8,652 bases of DNA from Pseudomonadota bacterium (lineage in GTDB: Bacteria; Pseudomonadota; Gammaproteobacteria; Burkholderiales; Burkholderiaceae_B). Numbering within the stretch: the first letter of the stretch is position 1; each line of letters begins with the position of its first letter. The stretch spans positions 1-8,652 of the forward strand of contig JAEZGR010000029.1 of assembly GCA_023437255.1 (NCBI GenBank), in the 5' to 3' direction. Below the pieces are notes generated by a model that did not search any database, was not told the DNA's origin, and was given only the letters and a program-made list of their open reading frames with translations. The position numbers were made by a program, and so were the translations under genes. Positions 1 to 6,991 of the stretch are shown piece by piece.

Positions 1-2
1 CG

Positions 3-1415
3 CTGGCCCTGCTCATGCGGCTGGGGCTGCTCTCCCTCATTTCCTGGCTGGTCGCCCTCACCGATGTGTGGTTTTCGGTGGGGCCGCTGACCTTTTCCAA
101 GCGTGACATCATTCTCATCGTGGGCGGGCTCTTCCTGCTGCTGAAGGGCACCGTCGAGTTGCACGAGCGCGTCGAAGGCAAGGCGGCACACGCTTCCGGG
201 TCGCGGTTGCATGCGGGGTTTGGCGTCATCGTGCTGCAGATCGTGGTACTCGACGCGGTGTTTTCCATCGACGCGGTGATCACCGCCGTGGGCATGGTTG
301 ACCATCTGTCGATCATGATGGTGGCGGTCACCATTGCCATCATGCTGATGCTGGTGGCCTCGAAGCCGCTTACGCGCTTCGTGAATGCCCACCCCACCGT
401 GGTCATTCTGTGCCTGGGCTTTCTGCTCACCATTGGTTTCACGCTGATTATCGAAGGCTTCGGCATCGTCGTGCCCAAGGGGTATCTGTACGCCGCCATC
501 GCGTTCTCGGTCATGATCGAAACGTTCAATCAGCTGGCCCGGCGCAACATGCGTCGCCTGGCAGCCAGCAGACCGCTGCGCGAACGCACCGCCGAAGGCG
601 TTCTGCGCATGTTGGGCATGGGCCCGGTGGGCAGCGCCGAGGCCGACCAGGCGGATCAAGTTCCGCCGCAAGTATTCGAAGATGAAGAGCGCTACATGGT
701 CAGTGGCGTGCTCGCGCTCGCCGACCGCTCCATTCATTCGGTCATGACCCCTCGAACCGATGTTTCCTGGCTCAATATCGATGATCCGGTGCCGGTGCTG
801 AGAGAACGTGTGCTGTCCTCTCCGCACAGTTTTTTCCCCGTGTGTCGCGGTTCGCTCGACGACGTGGTGGGTATCGGACGTGCCAAAGAGATCATTGCCG
901 ATCTTATCGAGCACGGTGCGATCCGTGTGTCGCGGCTGCGTGATCCGGTGATCGTGCACGAGTCGATCGGCATGCTGAAGCTTATGGAAACGCTCAAGCG
1001 CTCGCGCGGGCAGCTGGTGCTGGTCACCGACGAGTTCGGTGCAATTGAAGGGCTTGTCACTCCCATCGACGTGTTCGAAGCGATCGCCGGAGAATTTCCC
1101 GACGAGGATGAAACTCCCGATATTCAAGAAATCGGCGAGGGTCGCTGGCGTGTGGATGGCGGAGCCGACCTGCTGCACTTGGAGCTGCTTCTGAACACCG
1201 ACGGCCTCGCGACCGAGGATGATGACTACTCTACAATGGCCGGCTTCATGCTTGAGCGCTTCGGCAAGCTGCCCGAAGTGGGCGCACGATGCGAGCACAA
1301 CGACGGCAACGCGGTGTTTACCTTCACGGTCGAACGCATGGAGGGGCGTCGCATCGCCACGGTGCTGATCGAACGTCCGCCCGCAGCCAACTCCGAAACT
1401 GAAGAAACGAGATAA
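3..1415 (+). CDS. TerC family membrane protein with CBS pair and CorC/HlyC domain (5' partial)
   Basis: Integral inner-membrane protein of the TerC/YegH type. TerC relatives have been linked to metal-ion handling, including manganese export; the substrate here cannot be read from sequence. The frame is open to the window edge, and the first visible Met (base 15) lies inside a hydrophobic run (LALLMRLGLL), so the true start is upstream and roughly 50 residues are probably missing. Counting from that Met, residues 1-190 hold several membrane segments and the TerC signature LDAVFSIDAV (79-88) with two acidic residues inside the membrane. A cytosolic CBS-domain pair follows (about 228-365, with VMTPRTDV and VTDEFGAIEGLVTPIDV), then a CorC/HlyC transporter-associated domain (about 369-450). 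The stop is two bases before uppP, so the two are probably co-transcribed. The family call is secure; the transport role is inference. Confidence 0.9.
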   Translation: MALLMRLGLLSLISWLVALTDVWFSVGPLTFSKRDIILIVGGLFLLLKGTVELHERVEGKAAHASGSRLHAGFGVIVLQIVVLDAVFSIDAVITAVGMVDHLSIMMVAVTIAIMLMLVASKPLTRFVNAHPTVVILCLGFLLTIGFTLIIEGFGIVVPKGYLYAAIAFSVMIETFNQLARRNMRRLAASRPLRERTAEGVLRMLGMGPVGSAEADQADQVPPQVFEDEERYMVSGVLALADRSIHSVMTPRTDVSWLNIDDPVPVLRERVLSSPHSFFPVCRGSLDDVVGIGRAKEIIADLIEHGAIRVSRLRDPVIVHESIGMLKLMETLKRSRGQLVLVTDEFGAIEGLVTPIDVFEAIAGEFPDEDETPDIQEIGEGRWRVDGGADLLHLELLLNTDGLATEDDDYSTMAGFMLERFGKLPEVGARCEHNDGNAVFTFTVERMEGRRIATVLIERPPAANSETEETR

Positions 1416-1417
1416 GA

Positions 1418-2293
1418 ATGAGCGAATCCGCATGGTTCATGCTGAAGGCCCTGTTCCTGGGAGTGATCGAGGGGTTTACCGAGTTCATCCCGGTTTCGAG
1501 CACGGCCCACCTGCTGCTCATAGGCTCCTGGATCGATTTCTCGTCGAGCGACGACAAGGTGTTCGAGGTCGTCATTCAGTTCGGCTCGATCCTGGCCGTC
1601 ATGTGGATCTTCCGAGAACGCCTGCTTCATCTTTTTCGTGGCGCCCTCACGCGTGACCCGGTCGAACTCGCGTTCATGCGCAATCTCATCATTGCGTTTC
1701 TGCCCGCTGCGGTCATCGGTGCGCTCGCCATCAAGTACATCAAGTTGCTGTTCCACAGCCCCGCGGTGTTCGTCTTCACCCTGATAGTGGGCGGGCTGAT
1801 CATGCTGTGGGTGGAGCGCAAGCCCCAATACGCAAAGTTCGGTCAGGATCCCGGTCAGGCAGGGGCGCAGGGCGTCACCGAGACCACCCGGCGCGCCACG
1901 GCGCACAGTCTCGAAGCCATCACCTGGAGGCAGGCACTGGTGGTGGGTTTTGCGCAATGCCTGGCCATGGTGCCGGGTACTTCGCGTTCGGGCGCCACGA
2001 TCATCAGCGGCATGCTGGCGGGAATCGATCGTCGTACGGCCACGGAATTCTCGTTCTTCCTGGCCATGCCGACCATGCTGGCCGCCACGGTTTACGATCT
2101 CTGGCGCAACGCCACAGCGCTGAACACCACCGAATTCTCGGCCATTGCCGTGGGGTTCGTGGCGGCATTCCTGAGCGCGCTGGTGGTGGTACGCGCCGTG
2201 CTGCGTTTTGTGGCACGCCATACCTACCGGCCCTTCGCCTGGTATCGCATCGGGCTCGGCATTATTGTCGCGATCTGGCTGATGTCGGCTTGA
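1418..2293 (+). CDS. uppP: undecaprenyl-diphosphate phosphatase UppP (BacA)
   Basis: Inner-membrane phosphatase that converts undecaprenyl pyrophosphate to undecaprenyl phosphate, recycling the lipid carrier for peptidoglycan and surface polysaccharides; high levels give bacitracin resistance in other bacteria. The 291-residue product has the usual family length (about 270-290) and is hydrophobic throughout, with a soluble loop around residues 130-165. Box 1 is EGFTEFIPVSSTAH (residues 18-31), carrying the two catalytic-site glutamates E18 and E22 and S28. Box 2 is PGTSRSGATI (186-195) with R190. The ATG at 1418 is preferred because MSESAWFMLKALFLG lines up with the usual N-terminus; no strong Shine-Dalgarno is visible, and translation may be coupled to the terC gene ending two bases upstream. 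No clear terminator hairpin follows. Confidence 0.97.
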   Translation: MSESAWFMLKALFLGVIEGFTEFIPVSSTAHLLLIGSWIDFSSSDDKVFEVVIQFGSILAVMWIFRERLLHLFRGALTRDPVELAFMRNLIIAFLPAAVIGALAIKYIKLLFHSPAVFVFTLIVGGLIMLWVERKPQYAKFGQDPGQAGAQGVTETTRRATAHSLEAITWRQALVVGFAQCLAMVPGTSRSGATIISGMLAGIDRRTATEFSFFLAMPTMLAATVYDLWRNATALNTTEFSAIAVGFVAAFLSALVVVRAVLRFVARHTYRPFAWYRIGLGIIVAIWLMSA

Positions 2294-2355
2294 AATACGG
2301 GGTCGATCTGGCGCGGCAACTGTAAATTTAGGCTGGCCCGAATACAGGGCTCCCG

Positions 2356-2361
2356 TATAAT
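2356..2361 (+). promoter_or_regulatory. consensus -10 box (TATAAT) upstream of the carbonic anhydrase gene
   Basis: A perfect TATAAT lies in the 107-base gap between uppP and the carbonic anhydrase gene, 39 bases before the ATG. The best -35 candidate at 17-base spacing is CTGGCC (2333-2338), a weak match, and there is no extended TG motif. The position suggests that the carbonic anhydrase and permease genes have their own sigma70-type promoter rather than depending only on read-through from terC-uppP. Confidence 0.5.
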
Positions 2362-2400
2362 TCCGGCCTGAATCGTTCAGATAAGAAAAGGGCATTGAAC

Positions 2401-3093
2401 ATGGCCGAGGACTGCTGCGGACACACGCTGAGGGACATTTCCCACTTCAAATCGGCAATCAAGAATTTCCGGACCGAATACTACGAGCGTCACCCCGAGC
2501 TCATGAAACGGCTCATTTCAGAAGGGCAGTCGCCTGCCACGCTGATCATTGCGTGCTGCGACTCCCGGGTCGAGACTGGTCTGCTCATGCAGGCCAAGCC
2601 GGGCGAGCTGTTCACAGTGCGCAATGTGGCCAACTTGGTACCCCCGTACGAGCCCGACGAAGAGCTGCATGGCACTTCTGCGGCGATCGAATATGCGGTA
2701 CGCGACCTCAAGGTCGACCACATCATCGTGCTGGGTCATGCGCAGTGCGGCGGCATTCGCGCCATGATCACCAAGGCCATGGGCAAGGAGATCGACCGCG
2801 ACTTCATCGGGCCGTGGGTGAGTCTGGCGCATCGCGCGACCGAACTGTATGTGAACAGCCCCAATGGCTATCGTGAGCCGGTTTCGCTGCAGCTGCTTGA
2901 AAAGAACCCGAGCCTGGTCGAGCGCGCGGCCATCACGGGCTCGTTGCATAATCTCCTCAGTTACCCATGGATCAAGGACCGGGTCGACGCGGGCACGCTG
3001 GCACTGCATGGCTGGTGGTTCGATATCGAATCGGGCGACCTCTGGGCTGCGCAGTATCCCGACCTTTTCCTGATGCCGGTGCTCGACGAGTGA
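2401..3093 (+). CDS. beta-class carbonic anhydrase
   Basis: Cytosolic zinc enzyme interconverting CO2 and bicarbonate, supplying bicarbonate for carboxylases or handling transported bicarbonate. The 230-residue protein has the standard beta-class zinc site: C52 and D54 in ACCDSR, and H113 and C116 in GHAQCGG. The D54/R56 dyad is intact. The region from PGELFTVRNVANLVPP to GTSAAIEYAV and the C-terminal ALHGWWFDIESGDL are typical of the family. The ATG at 2401 is chosen over a TTG six bases earlier because AAAAGGG (2386-2392) lies 8 bases before the ATG but only 2 before the TTG. Preceded by its own likely promoter and followed after 43 bases by the permease gene on the same strand, suggesting a two-gene operon. 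The family is certain; whether to name it can or cynT is not settled by sequence alone. Confidence 0.95.
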   Translation: MAEDCCGHTLRDISHFKSAIKNFRTEYYERHPELMKRLISEGQSPATLIIACCDSRVETGLLMQAKPGELFTVRNVANLVPPYEPDEELHGTSAAIEYAVRDLKVDHIIVLGHAQCGGIRAMITKAMGKEIDRDFIGPWVSLAHRATELYVNSPNGYREPVSLQLLEKNPSLVERAAITGSLHNLLSYPWIKDRVDAGTLALHGWWFDIESGDLWAAQYPDLFLMPVLDE

Positions 3094-3136
3094 CGGTGGT
3101 GAAATACGACCTCCGTTGCGGGGCGGGGGAGTGACC

Positions 3137-4852
3137 ATGCGTCGGCCAGAGAACGCTGCATTCTGGATCAACGACCGGCTCCCGGTTCCCACGGCAATCG
3201 GCCTATCGGTCGAGCAGCTCGCCTTCCTGGGCGCCTTGCTCGTCGTGCCGAATCTGTTCGCGCACAACGAGATCGTGGCGCTGGGCACCACGAGCTTTCT
3301 TGACATTGCCAGCGCCACCCTGATGGTGTGCGCGCTGGCCGTGTTCCTGCAGGTCACCGGCCGCTGGGGCCTGGGGGCCGGCTACTACTACCCGCTGCAA
3401 TCCACCCCTACCGTTTTCGCAATCATGATGGTCGCCAGCAGCCAGGGCGGCATTGCGCTGGCTTATGGAATGATCTTCGTTTCGGGCCTCACACAGGTGC
3501 TCCTGAGCGGCGTGCTGGTTCGATTGCGCAATATCTTCACGGTGGAAGTGGCGGGCCTGGCGGTCATGCTGACCGGCATCACGACCGGCAAGATGGGGCT
3601 CGAAGCGTTGTTTGGCGCTGCTGCACGCCCTGTTGAAATGACCGATCTGGTGGTCGCGCTGATCACACTGGCCGTCCTGGTCTTTTGCAACATCTGGGTC
3701 AAGGCCCGCTTTCAGGCATTCACCACACTGGCCGGCCTGGTGGCCGGCACACTGATCGCGGCCTATTTCGGCATGATTCCCGCCGATGTCTGGCAGGACA
3801 TAGCCGATACGCCGTGGGTGCGGATTCCGGAAGTCACGCATGTGGGCTGGAAGTTCGACAGTGACCTGATCGGACTCTATGCCCTGATGGGTCTGTCGAT
3901 GGTGCTTATGTCGCTGGGCACGCAGACTGTGGCCCAACGCGCGCTCGACGCCGACTGGCATATTCCTGACCTGCGGGCGTATTCCCGCGGCATCCGCGCC
4001 GAGGGCGTGGTGCACATGATCGGCTCTTTTGTCGGCGCGATGCCGCAGACGGCCAGTGGCGGTGCCGTGGGGCTGGCCACCAGCGCCGGCTGCACCAGCC
4101 GCTATCTCGGCTATTGGGTCGCCGGTGCATTGGTATTCATGGCGCTGTGTTCCAAGCTGATCGTCCTGTGGTTCGTGGTACCGGGGCCGGTCATCGCGGC
4201 ACTGATGCTGTATCTGGCCGCATTGCTGATCATGACTGGCCTGCGGCTCATTGCGTCGCGCATGCTCGACAATCGGCGCGCCATGGCGGTGGGCCTGGGC
4301 CTGATGGTGGGCGTGGCCAACCAGTACATCGTCATGGGGCTGCAGGAATCCATGCCAAGCCTGGCGGGGTTCATGCGCGTGGCAGGCGGCCTGAATGGCG
4401 TGATGGTGGCGCTGCTGCTCACCCTCATCTTCCGGATCGGTGCCACGGCACGCACACGGCGGGTGTTTGCAATAGAGGCCACTACGCCTGACGACCTGAA
4501 CAACTTCATGGAAGAACAGGGCCGGCTGTGGGGTGCGCGCCGCGATTCGGTGCTGCGCGTGCGTCAGGTGGTTTGGGAGGCCTTCGATCAACTGGCGCAT
4601 AGCGGTCATATCCGGGCATCGCGCCTGGAAGTGCAGACCCGATTCGACGATTACGCCCTGCGGGTTCGTTTTGTCTATGAAGGGGAGCCTCTTCCGGCCG
4701 CGGGCAGCGCGCCGCCGTCACCGGAAGACATGCTCGATGACCCGGAAGCCTCTGCCCGTCTCTCAAGCTATCTGATCAGTCGGCTTGCGCGGCGTGTGCA
4801 GACGTCGGAGCGCGACGGCCGCAGCTATCTGGATCTTTACTTCGACGCCTGA
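3137..4852 (+). CDS. NCS2 (xanthine/uracil permease)-like transporter with C-terminal HATPase-like domain
   Basis: A 571-residue protein. Residues about 20-435 form a multi-pass membrane domain resembling NCS2/SLC23 transporters. The NCS2 signature region is recognisable at 305-325 (TASGGAVGLATSAGCTSRYLG), but hand alignment puts S307 where UraA has Glu290 and UapA Gln408, and M258 where UraA has Glu241, so nucleobase transport is doubtful. Residues about 442-571 are a soluble domain whose order of elements resembles the SpoIIAB/RsbW-type HATPase: a helix with EAFDQL (481-486), a strand DDYALRVRFVYEGEP (504 onward), and a final helix-strand SARLSSYLISRLARRV...SYLDLYF. Its ATP-binding motifs are degenerate. 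The ATG at 3137 follows GGGGGAG (3125-3131) at 5 bases; a TTG at 3116 is less likely. It follows the carbonic anhydrase gene closely, and its end overlaps the convergent lpxH by 16 bases. The substrate is unknown; an anion such as bicarbonate is a speculation from context. Confidence 0.85.
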   Translation: MRRPENAAFWINDRLPVPTAIGLSVEQLAFLGALLVVPNLFAHNEIVALGTTSFLDIASATLMVCALAVFLQVTGRWGLGAGYYYPLQSTPTVFAIMMVASSQGGIALAYGMIFVSGLTQVLLSGVLVRLRNIFTVEVAGLAVMLTGITTGKMGLEALFGAAARPVEMTDLVVALITLAVLVFCNIWVKARFQAFTTLAGLVAGTLIAAYFGMIPADVWQDIADTPWVRIPEVTHVGWKFDSDLIGLYALMGLSMVLMSLGTQTVAQRALDADWHIPDLRAYSRGIRAEGVVHMIGSFVGAMPQTASGGAVGLATSAGCTSRYLGYWVAGALVFMALCSKLIVLWFVVPGPVIAALMLYLAALLIMTGLRLIASRMLDNRRAMAVGLGLMVGVANQYIVMGLQESMPSLAGFMRVAGGLNGVMVALLLTLIFRIGATARTRRVFAIEATTPDDLNNFMEEQGRLWGARRDSVLRVRQVVWEAFDQLAHSGHIRASRLEVQTRFDDYALRVRFVYEGEPLPAAGSAPPSPEDMLDDPEASARLSSYLISRLARRVQTSERDGRSYLDLYFDA

Positions 4853-5658
4853 GACGTGGATCCACCTGACACCGGCGGCCTGGTCTCCGCTGCCAGCTGC
4901 AGGTGCACGCCGTCTTCGTCGATTTCGACCCAACCACCGCGTGGCGGATCGGCGTGGTCCAGTTCCCAATCAGGTAGCACGACGCGCTCGCACTCACGCC
5001 CATCAACGGCCAGCGTATGACGTGCCGGGCGATGCGTATGCCCGTGTATGAGGGTGTGAACGTCGTTTCCTGCCTGTCGCATGGCCGCCTGTATCGCCTG
5101 CGGGGTGACATCCATGATGTTCTGCGATTTGTACTGATTGGCGTCGCGACTGCGGCCACGGGCCCACGCCGCGATTGCCTTACGCGTTCTGAGCGGCAGC
5201 GCCAGATAGGCCGCCTGCACGCGGCGATTGCGTACGACGCGCCGAAAGCGCTGATACTTGTGATCGTCGAGGCAGTATTCGTCACCGTGCGCCAGCAAGA
5301 TGGGGCCGGTGGCCGTTTCGATGCGTGTCGGGCCGGTGAGCAGCCTGGCGCCCAGGTGGCGTGCGAGGCGGGGCCCGATCAGAAAATCGCGGTTACCGTG
5401 ACCGATCCATAAGGGAATGCGGGGGCTGACCTGCTGGAGCGCCGCGATCGATGCCTGCAGCCAGGGTTCCGGCGAAGCAAGTGCAACGTCGTCGCCAATC
5501 CAGGCGTCGAAGATATCGCCGGCGAGGATGAGCGCGTCGGCCTGATTGGCCGCCTGTGCAAGAAACGCATGGAAGGCGGCTGCGGTAGCAGGAGATTCCG
5601 GGCCGAGATGCACATCAGAGGCAATCCAGAGCCGGCCCGGGACGGTCAGTTTATTCAA
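4837..5658 (-). CDS. lpxH: UDP-2,3-diacylglucosamine diphosphatase LpxH
   Basis: Calcineurin-like metallophosphoesterase that hydrolyses UDP-2,3-diacylglucosamine to lipid X and UMP, the fourth step of lipid A synthesis, at the cytosolic face of the inner membrane. All metal-ligand motifs of LpxH are present: D15 and H17 in SDVHLG, D48 in [12 protein letters not shown]89 in GHGNRDF, H124 in [11 protein letters not shown], and H205/H207 in IHGHTHRP. The 273 residues include a C-terminal tail longer than in the 240-residue E. coli enzyme. The start is a TTG; no ATG or GTG precedes the DxH motif in this frame, and the TTG sits at the expected N-terminus. It overlaps the end of the cyclophilin gene by 8 bases (5651-5658), which points to translational coupling. 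The 3' end overlaps the convergent permease gene. Confidence 0.95.
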   Translation of the reverse strand: MNKLTVPGRLWIASDVHLGPESPATAAAFHAFLAQAANQADALILAGDIFDAWIGDDVALASPEPWLQASIAALQQVSPRIPLWIGHGNRDFLIGPRLARHLGARLLTGPTRIETATGPILLAHGDEYCLDDHKYQRFRRVVRNRRVQAAYLALPLRTRKAIAAWARGRSRDANQYKSQNIMDVTPQAIQAAMRQAGNDVHTLIHGHTHRPARHTLAVDGRECERVVLPDWELDHADPPRGGWVEIDEDGVHLQLAAETRPPVSGGSTSQASK

Positions 5659-6304
5659 CGACCGTGGCTTTCTCGATGATGACGTCTTCCGACGGCACGT
5701 CTTGGTGGAAGCCGCGGCTGCCGGTCTTCACGCCCTTGATCTGGTCGACCACGTCGGTGCCTTCAACGACCTTGCCGAACACGGCATAGCCCCAGCCGTT
5801 AGACGTGGGCGCGGTGTGATTCAGGAAATCGTTGTCGGCCACGTTGATGAAGAACTGGGCCGTTGCCGAATGGGGGTCGGAAGTCCGGGCCATGGCGACG
5901 GTGTAGCGGTCGTTCTTCAGGCCGTTGTTGGCCTCGTTCTCGACGGGCTCGCCGGTGCGCTTCTGCTTCATGCCGGGTTCGAAGCCGCCGCCTTGGATCA
6001 TGAAGTTGTTGATGACGCGATGGAAGATCGTACCGTCGTAGAAGCCCTCACGCACATAGTTCAGGAAATTCTCGGTGGTCTTGGGGGCTTTCTCGGCATC
6101 CAGTTCGATAACGATCTCGCCCTGGTTGGTCTGAAGCTTGACGCGGGTATTGGTTGTCATGGAGGGGGTACCTTCTTGTGTTGTAGTGGGGTTTGCGGCT
6201 GCCGCGGGCGCGCCGGAAAAAAGCAGCGCGGAGGCAAACAGGGCGGCACCGAGACGGCGCAGGCCGGCGCTCGGCAGAATCAGTTGCAGGGGGCTTTGTG
6301 TCAT
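5651..6304 (-). CDS. cyclophilin-type peptidyl-prolyl cis-trans isomerase, PpiB-like with signal peptide
   Basis: Peptidyl-prolyl isomerase that speeds proline cis-trans steps in protein folding. Residues 1-38 form a signal peptide: RR near the start, hydrophobic [12 protein letters not shown], and an AXA-type cleavage region GAPAAAAN. The cyclophilin domain begins near residue 53. Catalytic-pocket residues are visible: R96, F101 and Q104 in [15 protein letters not shown], then Q150 and F152 in QFFIN; the tryptophan of human CypA is replaced by F160, as is common in bacteria. The catalytic domain reads like cytosolic PpiB of Burkholderiales rather than periplasmic PpiA, and a second start (ATG, residue 49) with a good Shine-Dalgarno lies exactly at the PpiB-type N-terminus. 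The upstream start at 6304 has no clear Shine-Dalgarno. Middle gene of the TPR-cyclophilin-lpxH operon, 39 bases after the TPR gene. Confidence 0.92.
   Translation of the reverse strand: MTQSPLQLILPSAGLRRLGAALFASALLFSGAPAAAANPTTTQEGTPSMTTNTRVKLQTNQGEIVIELDAEKAPKTTENFLNYVREGFYDGTIFHRVINNFMIQGGGFEPGMKQKRTGEPVENEANNGLKNDRYTVAMARTSDPHSATAQFFINVADNDFLNHTAPTSNGWGYAVFGKVVEGTDVVDQIKGVKTGSRGFHQDVPSEDVIIEKATVVE
6158..6176 (-). promoter_or_regulatory. internal ribosome binding site and ATG inside the cyclophilin gene
   Basis: On the minus strand AGAAGG (6176-6171) lies 10 bases before an in-frame ATG (6160-6158), codon 49 of the cyclophilin reading frame. Initiation here would give a 169-residue protein starting [15 protein letters not shown], without the signal peptide, the size of a normal cytosolic PpiB. 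The motif matches better than anything in front of the upstream ATG. Use in the cell is inferred. Confidence 0.45.
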
Positions 6305-6343
6305 GTTGGTATCGCTGCAGTGAATGCGTTGAGTGGATCGGAC

Positions 6344-6991
6344 TTACTGACCGGCTTCGGCGGCACGGAAGGACTCCTGGGCGAGCAGAAGCTGCACGCG
6401 CCCCAGATTGGCCCGCGCTTCGCGATATTCGGGGTTGTTCTGAAGTGCCATTTCAAGTGACTGTCGCGCCATGTCGAGCCTGCCGGTCTTTACATATTCG
6501 GCCGCCAGGTTGTTCCACGGTTCCGGCAGTTCCGGATAGCGGGCGGTCATGTCGCGATAGGCTTCAATGGCTTCTTCATGGCGCTCAAGCGCAGCCAGCG
6601 CCCGTGCGTGCAGAAACGCGAGCTGCACGTCGCTGCCCAGGGGGTCGGGGCTTTGCGCGTACTGCGCCTGGCGTTTCTTGATAATGTCGAGCGCCTCGGC
6701 GGCGCGCCCCTGATCGAGCATGGCCGAAATGCGGTCGGTGATCTGCGAAGGGGTCAGCGGCAGGCTGGTATCGACCGACGGCTCGAGCGATTCGAGCACG
6801 CGGGCCAGACCCTTCCAGCCCTTTTCTTCGGGGCGTTCTTCAGGAAAGAGGCTGTTGCCGTTGGTTGGCGGAGCGGTAACCGCGGGCTGCGCATGCGCGG
6901 CGGGCGCAAGCAAGGCCGTGTGCACGCACAATAGTGCGGCAGCGGCCGCCACCAGGGCGGCCCGGGAATTCGGGGCAGACAATGAGCGCAC
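6344..6991 (-). CDS. secreted tetratricopeptide-repeat protein
   Basis: Predicted periplasmic TPR protein of 215 residues, probably a protein-protein interaction scaffold; no enzymatic motif is seen. The GTG at 6991 is chosen because AGGA (minus strand, 7004-7001) lies 9 bases ahead and it gives a clean signal peptide: VRSLSAPNSR, a hydrophobic AALVAAAAALLCVHTALL, and cleavage after AHA before QPAV. Longer in-frame starts (ATG at 7081 or 7036) would put 15-30 extra residues before the signal and have poorer ribosome sites. Counting from the GTG, a linker rich in Pro/Glu follows (about 40-65), then helices about 75-110 and two clear TPR units around 118-150 (ALAALERHEEAIEAY) and 152-185 (WNNLAAEYVKTGRLDMARQS), plus a partial third (YREARANLGRVQLLLA). 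First gene of the operon with the cyclophilin and lpxH. The start remains somewhat uncertain. Confidence 0.8.
   Translation of the reverse strand: MRSLSAPNSRAALVAAAAALLCVHTALLAPAAHAQPAVTAPPTNGNSLFPEERPEEKGWKGLARVLESLEPSVDTSLPLTPSQITDRISAMLDQGRAAEALDIIKKRQAQYAQSPDPLGSDVQLAFLHARALAALERHEEAIEAYRDMTARYPELPEPWNNLAAEYVKTGRLDMARQSLEMALQNNPEYREARANLGRVQLLLAQESFRAAEAGQ

Noticed and set aside
1481..1511. UppP box 1 reads SSTAH rather than the common SSTGH.
   Set aside because: Ala at this position occurs in other UppP proteins as far as I recall, and all catalytic residues are kept, so this is ordinary variation.
2294..2355. Possible terminator of uppP: GCCC and GGGC four-base arms around 2336-2350.
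   Set aside because: A four-base stem with a seven-base loop and no following T-run is too weak to call.
1226..2395. A 389-codon minus-strand frame opposite uppP.
   Set aside because: Low-complexity His/Gln/Arg/Glu-rich product antisense to uppP and the end of terC; considered a shadow frame.
3203..4609. A 468-codon minus-strand frame opposite the permease gene.
   Set aside because: The translation is dominated by His, Gln, Arg, Ala and Asp, typical of the complement of a hydrophobic membrane protein gene; no start context or domain is seen.
4803..4865. A 5-bp hairpin CGTCG/CGACG (4803-4817) and a GTGGATCCAC palindrome (4856-4865) near the convergent gene ends, as terminator candidates.
   Set aside because: The hairpin is short and without a T-tract on either strand, and the palindrome has no loop; both lie within coding sequence.
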